Below are positions 5,574-7,499 of a stretch of DNA of 7,499 nt, piece after piece. Where the stretch lies: contig CAMDCQ010000116.1 of the NCBI GenBank assembly GCA_945890595.1, forward strand, positions 1 to 7,499, in the 5' to 3' direction. Within the stretch, counting starts at the first letter, position 1; the number at the start of each line of letters is the position of its first letter. The notes under the pieces were generated by a model that ran no database searches, was not told where the DNA came from, and was given only the letters and a program-made list of their open reading frames with translations. Made by a program: the position numbers and the translations under genes. The stretch comes from Chitinophaga pinensis (GTDB lineage Bacteria > Bacteroidota > Bacteroidia > NS11-12g > UBA9320).

Positions 5574-6227
5574 GTGGTTGTTGAAGAATCTGGGATACAA
5601 GTACTTAAAAAGAAGTTTATTGAAGGTGGCGCATTTTTTATGTCACTTCCATTAATCTGTTTTATAATAGGATTAGCTATCGCAATTGAGCGTATCATAT
5701 CTTTATTTTGGATGAGTATTAACACGGATAAGTTTGTAGCTCAAATTGAAGAGCAAGTTGCAGCGGGTAACATCGAAGGTGCAAAAGAAATATGCAGAAA
5801 CACAAGAGGTCCAGTAGCAAGCATATTCTATCAGGGATTAGACAGATCAGATCAAGGTTCGATTGATATTGTTGAGAAATCTGTAGTTAGCTACGGTTCT
5901 GTTCAAATGGGACAGTTAGATAAAGGATTAGTTTGGTTAGCGCTTTTTATAGCTCTTGCACCGATGCTTGGTTTCTTGGGAACAGTAATTGGTATGATTG
6001 ATGCATTTGACGCTATTGAGGCTGCAGGTGATATTTCTCCAGCAGTAGTTGCAAAAGGTATTAAGGTTGCACTTCTTACAACAGTAGCAGGTCTTATCGT
6101 TGCAATTATTCTTCAAATAGCCTATAACTTTATTACTTCTAAGGTTGATGCTATAGTAAATAAAATGGAAGATGCATCTATCTCATTGATAGACATCTTA
6201 GTTAAAAACAACGTAATAAAAGGATAA
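5574..6227 (+). CDS. exbB: MotA/TolQ/ExbB proton channel family protein (channel domain)
   Basis: 217 residues from GTG 5574, the first start codon after the TAG at 5562. This is the channel subunit that, with ExbD, uses the proton gradient to energise TonB-dependent outer-membrane transport or a Tol-like process. Three inner-membrane segments are visible: ~20-45 (MSLPLICFIIGLAIAIERII), ~117-140 (the family's APMLGFLGTVIGMIDAF, with the pore Thr) and ~160-182 (VALLTTVAGLIVAIIL). A cytoplasmic loop separates the first two. The complete channel core is present, so a protein restarted at GTG might work without the N-terminal extension, as TolQ lacks one. The stop overlaps the next start (TAATG). 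The exbB/tolQ distinction rests on the two adjacent exbD genes. Confidence 0.9.
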   Translation: MVVEESGIQVLKKKFIEGGAFFMSLPLICFIIGLAIAIERIISLFWMSINTDKFVAQIEEQVAAGNIEGAKEICRNTRGPVASIFYQGLDRSDQGSIDIVEKSVVSYGSVQMGQLDKGLVWLALFIALAPMLGFLGTVIGMIDAFDAIEAAGDISPAVVAKGIKVALLTTVAGLIVAIILQIAYNFITSKVDAIVNKMEDASISLIDILVKNNVIKG

Positions 6228-6643
6228 TGGGTAAATACGGGAAAATAATATACTACGCGATAGTAGTAGTACTCGTTCTTATATTCTTTGGCATGATTTT
6301 GAGTGGCAAAGATTATGAAGGAGCTGAAATGGGACTCTATATTGTCTTGGGATTAGGCGTAATAGGCCTTATCGCCATCATTTTCTCTACAGGTAAATTT
6401 CTTATTGAAAACCCTTCAAATGCCAAAAAAATGCTTATTACCATTGGGTCTGTTGCATTAGCTTGTTTAATTTGTTATGTGGTTGCTCCAGGAAATCTAT
6501 CTCCAAGTTATGAGGAATACGGTGTGACGTCAAAAGTGGTGTCTAAAAGGATAGATATGGGACTTTACTTATCTGCATTTTTAACATTCGCGGCAGTTGG
6601 CTCCATCCTAATTTCAGAAGGCATCTCCTTATTTAGAGATTAA
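6227..6643 (+). CDS. four-helix membrane protein of unknown function in the Exb cluster
   Basis: 138 residues that I do not recognise as a named family. Four hydrophobic helices are evident: ~6-26, 34-55, 68-87 and 111-131. A short polar hairpin (FLIENPSNAKK) lies between helices 2 and 3, and a polar loop (NLSPSYEEYGVTSKVVSKRID) between helices 3 and 4. There is no signal peptide or catalytic motif. The ATG shares one base with the exbB stop and the stop lies 6 bases before exbD, so expression is tightly coupled to the motor genes. An accessory or assembly subunit of the ExbB-ExbD complex is a reasonable inference from position only. Confidence 0.85.
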   Translation: MGKYGKIIYYAIVVVLVLIFFGMILSGKDYEGAEMGLYIVLGLGVIGLIAIIFSTGKFLIENPSNAKKMLITIGSVALACLICYVVAPGNLSPSYEEYGVTSKVVSKRIDMGLYLSAFLTFAAVGSILISEGISLFRD

Positions 6644-6649
6644 TATAAC

Positions 6650-7204
6650 ATGGGAAAGAGAAGAAGAGATATACCAGAAATTAACGCCGGTTCGATGGCA
6701 GATATCGCCTTCTTGCTATTGGTGTTCTTCTTGGTAACAACTACAATGGATATTCCTACTGGCTTGCAGGTTGCTATGCCACCAATATCCGAAACGCCAC
6801 CAGAGAATTCGCAACAGAAAAAACGAGAAGTTTTAGAAGTTTTAGTGAACTCGGCAGATTTACTTTTGGTAGAAGGAGATGTTATGTCTATTGATAAGTT
6901 GAAGCAAAAGTGTAAAGATCACCTTACTAATGAGGGTAGAAATCCTAACCTGTCGAGCAAATCAACTAAAGCCATCGTTTCATTGAAAAATGATAGAGGG
7001 ACTTCGTATAAAATGTATGTACAGGTTTATAATGAACTTACTGCTGCATATAATGAAGTGCGTGATGAGTATTCTTTGAGGGCGTATGGGAAGAGTTATT
7101 CTGAATTAAGTCCAGAAAGAGAAGAAAATAAGATAAAGGATGTTAAAGCAAAGTATCCTAAAAAGTTATCAGAAGCGGAACCAGTAAATATAGGAGTGAA
7201 GTAA
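6650..7204 (+). CDS. exbD: biopolymer transporter ExbD/TolR family protein, first copy
   Basis: 184 residues, longer than the ~140 of E. coli ExbD. A short basic cytoplasmic N-terminus (MGKRRRDIPEINAGS) is followed by one membrane helix (~16-33, MADIAFLLLVFFLVTT) that carries the essential proton-carrying Asp (18) of the family. The rest is a periplasmic domain. The last ~50 residues are a highly charged, Lys/Glu-rich tail not expected in classical ExbD. It would pair with the ExbB upstream. Gaps to its neighbours are 6 bases upstream and 1 base downstream, so one transcript is likely. No Shine-Dalgarno is visible. Confidence 0.93.
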   Translation: MGKRRRDIPEINAGSMADIAFLLLVFFLVTTTMDIPTGLQVAMPPISETPPENSQQKKREVLEVLVNSADLLLVEGDVMSIDKLKQKCKDHLTNEGRNPNLSSKSTKAIVSLKNDRGTSYKMYVQVYNELTAAYNEVRDEYSLRAYGKSYSELSPEREENKIKDVKAKYPKKLSEAEPVNIGVK

Positions 7205-7205
7205 A

Positions 7206-7499
7206 ATGTCAAAATTTAAAAAAGATGGTGGAAGATCCACCCCAGCTATTAATACTTCAGCGTTACCAGATATCGTATTTATGCTTTTATTCTTTTTCAT
7301 GGTAGCTACCAAGATGAGAGATAGAGAAATGAAAATACGAACAAAGTTGCCACAGGCTACTGAGGTAGAGAAACTAGAGAAGAAATCTAGACTTCACTAC
7401 ATCTTCGTAGGACCTCCTCTAGATGAGACCCTTGGTACTTCACCGCGTATTCAGCTTGCTGATGCGTTTGCTACGGTAGACGATATTCAAACCTACATC
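7206..7499 (+). CDS. exbD: biopolymer transporter ExbD/TolR family protein, second copy (3' end outside window)
   Basis: 98 codons are visible from ATG 7206, and the frame is open to the window edge. The layout matches ExbD: a basic start (MSKFKKDGGR), PAINTSALPDIVFMLLFFFMVATKM with the conserved Asp at residue 22 at the start of the single membrane helix, then a periplasmic domain (KLPQATEVEKLEKKSRLHYIFVG...PRIQLADAF). It begins one base after the stop of the first exbD. The two copies differ clearly beyond the helix, so they are diverged paralogues, perhaps forming a hetero-oligomer. Paired exbD genes are common in Bacteroidota. Confidence 0.93.
   Translation, partial: MSKFKKDGGRSTPAINTSALPDIVFMLLFFFMVATKMRDREMKIRTKLPQATEVEKLEKKSRLHYIFVGPPLDETLGTSPRIQLADAFATVDDIQTYI

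Noticed and set aside
5480..5725. 81-codon minus-strand frame
   Set aside because: Antisense shadow of the exbB 5' region, where the plus-strand frame has a signal peptide and ExbB sequence.
1..7499. CRISPR array, insertion sequence, toxin-antitoxin or restriction genes
   Set aside because: No regularly spaced repeats, transposase, nuclease pair or methyltransferase motifs were seen on either strand.

Overview
The window looks like a chromosomal segment of a Bacteroidota bacterium. The evidence is the gene order rfaE2 / flippase-like membrane protein / panD / radA, the ExbB - small membrane protein - ExbD - ExbD cluster, several TAnnTTTG promoter elements of the kind used by this phylum's primary sigma factor, and mostly weak or absent Shine-Dalgarno sequences. 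No genus can be named from the sequence alone.

Layout. (1) Bases 1-458 are AT-rich and have no convincing gene. They hold a strong 45-base hairpin (77-121) and a Bacteroidota-type promoter (305-335) whose -7 box sits inside an inverted repeat (318-345). (2) Bases 459-480 match the 3' end of a serine tRNA (T-loop, 3' T-stem strand, 3' acceptor strand, discriminator) with no tRNA body upstream. This is best explained as the attachment-site scar of a tRNA-targeted integrated element whose bulk lies to the left of the window. (3) 505-1923 (+): a membrane-anchored protein with two degenerate OmpA-like domains, then a membrane-anchored coiled-coil protein with a C-terminal helix-hairpin-helix domain. 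(4) 1936-5231 (-): radA (DNA repair and recombination), then panD (aspartate decarboxylase, pantothenate synthesis), a lysylphosphatidylglycerol-synthase-type membrane protein and rfaE2 (heptose-phosphate adenylyltransferase). The last three overlap by a few bases and are probably translationally coupled. (5) 5412-7499 (+): a proton-motive-force energising cluster of ExbB/TolQ, a four-helix membrane protein of unknown role, ExbD, and a second ExbD that runs off the right edge.

How they work together. The right-hand cluster would form an ExbB-ExbD motor that powers TonB-dependent outer-membrane transport or a Tol-like function. The minus-strand genes are housekeeping: coenzyme A precursor, LPS-core heptose activation and recombination.

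The most notable points are an in-frame amber codon that separates the signal-peptide/acidic N-terminal part of the ExbB gene from its channel domain, and the tRNA-Ser scar with structured, promoter-bearing DNA just outside it. That promoter may now drive the OmpA-like/HhH gene pair. I did not find an obvious complete novel defence or mobile system inside the window. If there is one, it probably lies to the left, inside the element that ends at the tRNA scar.
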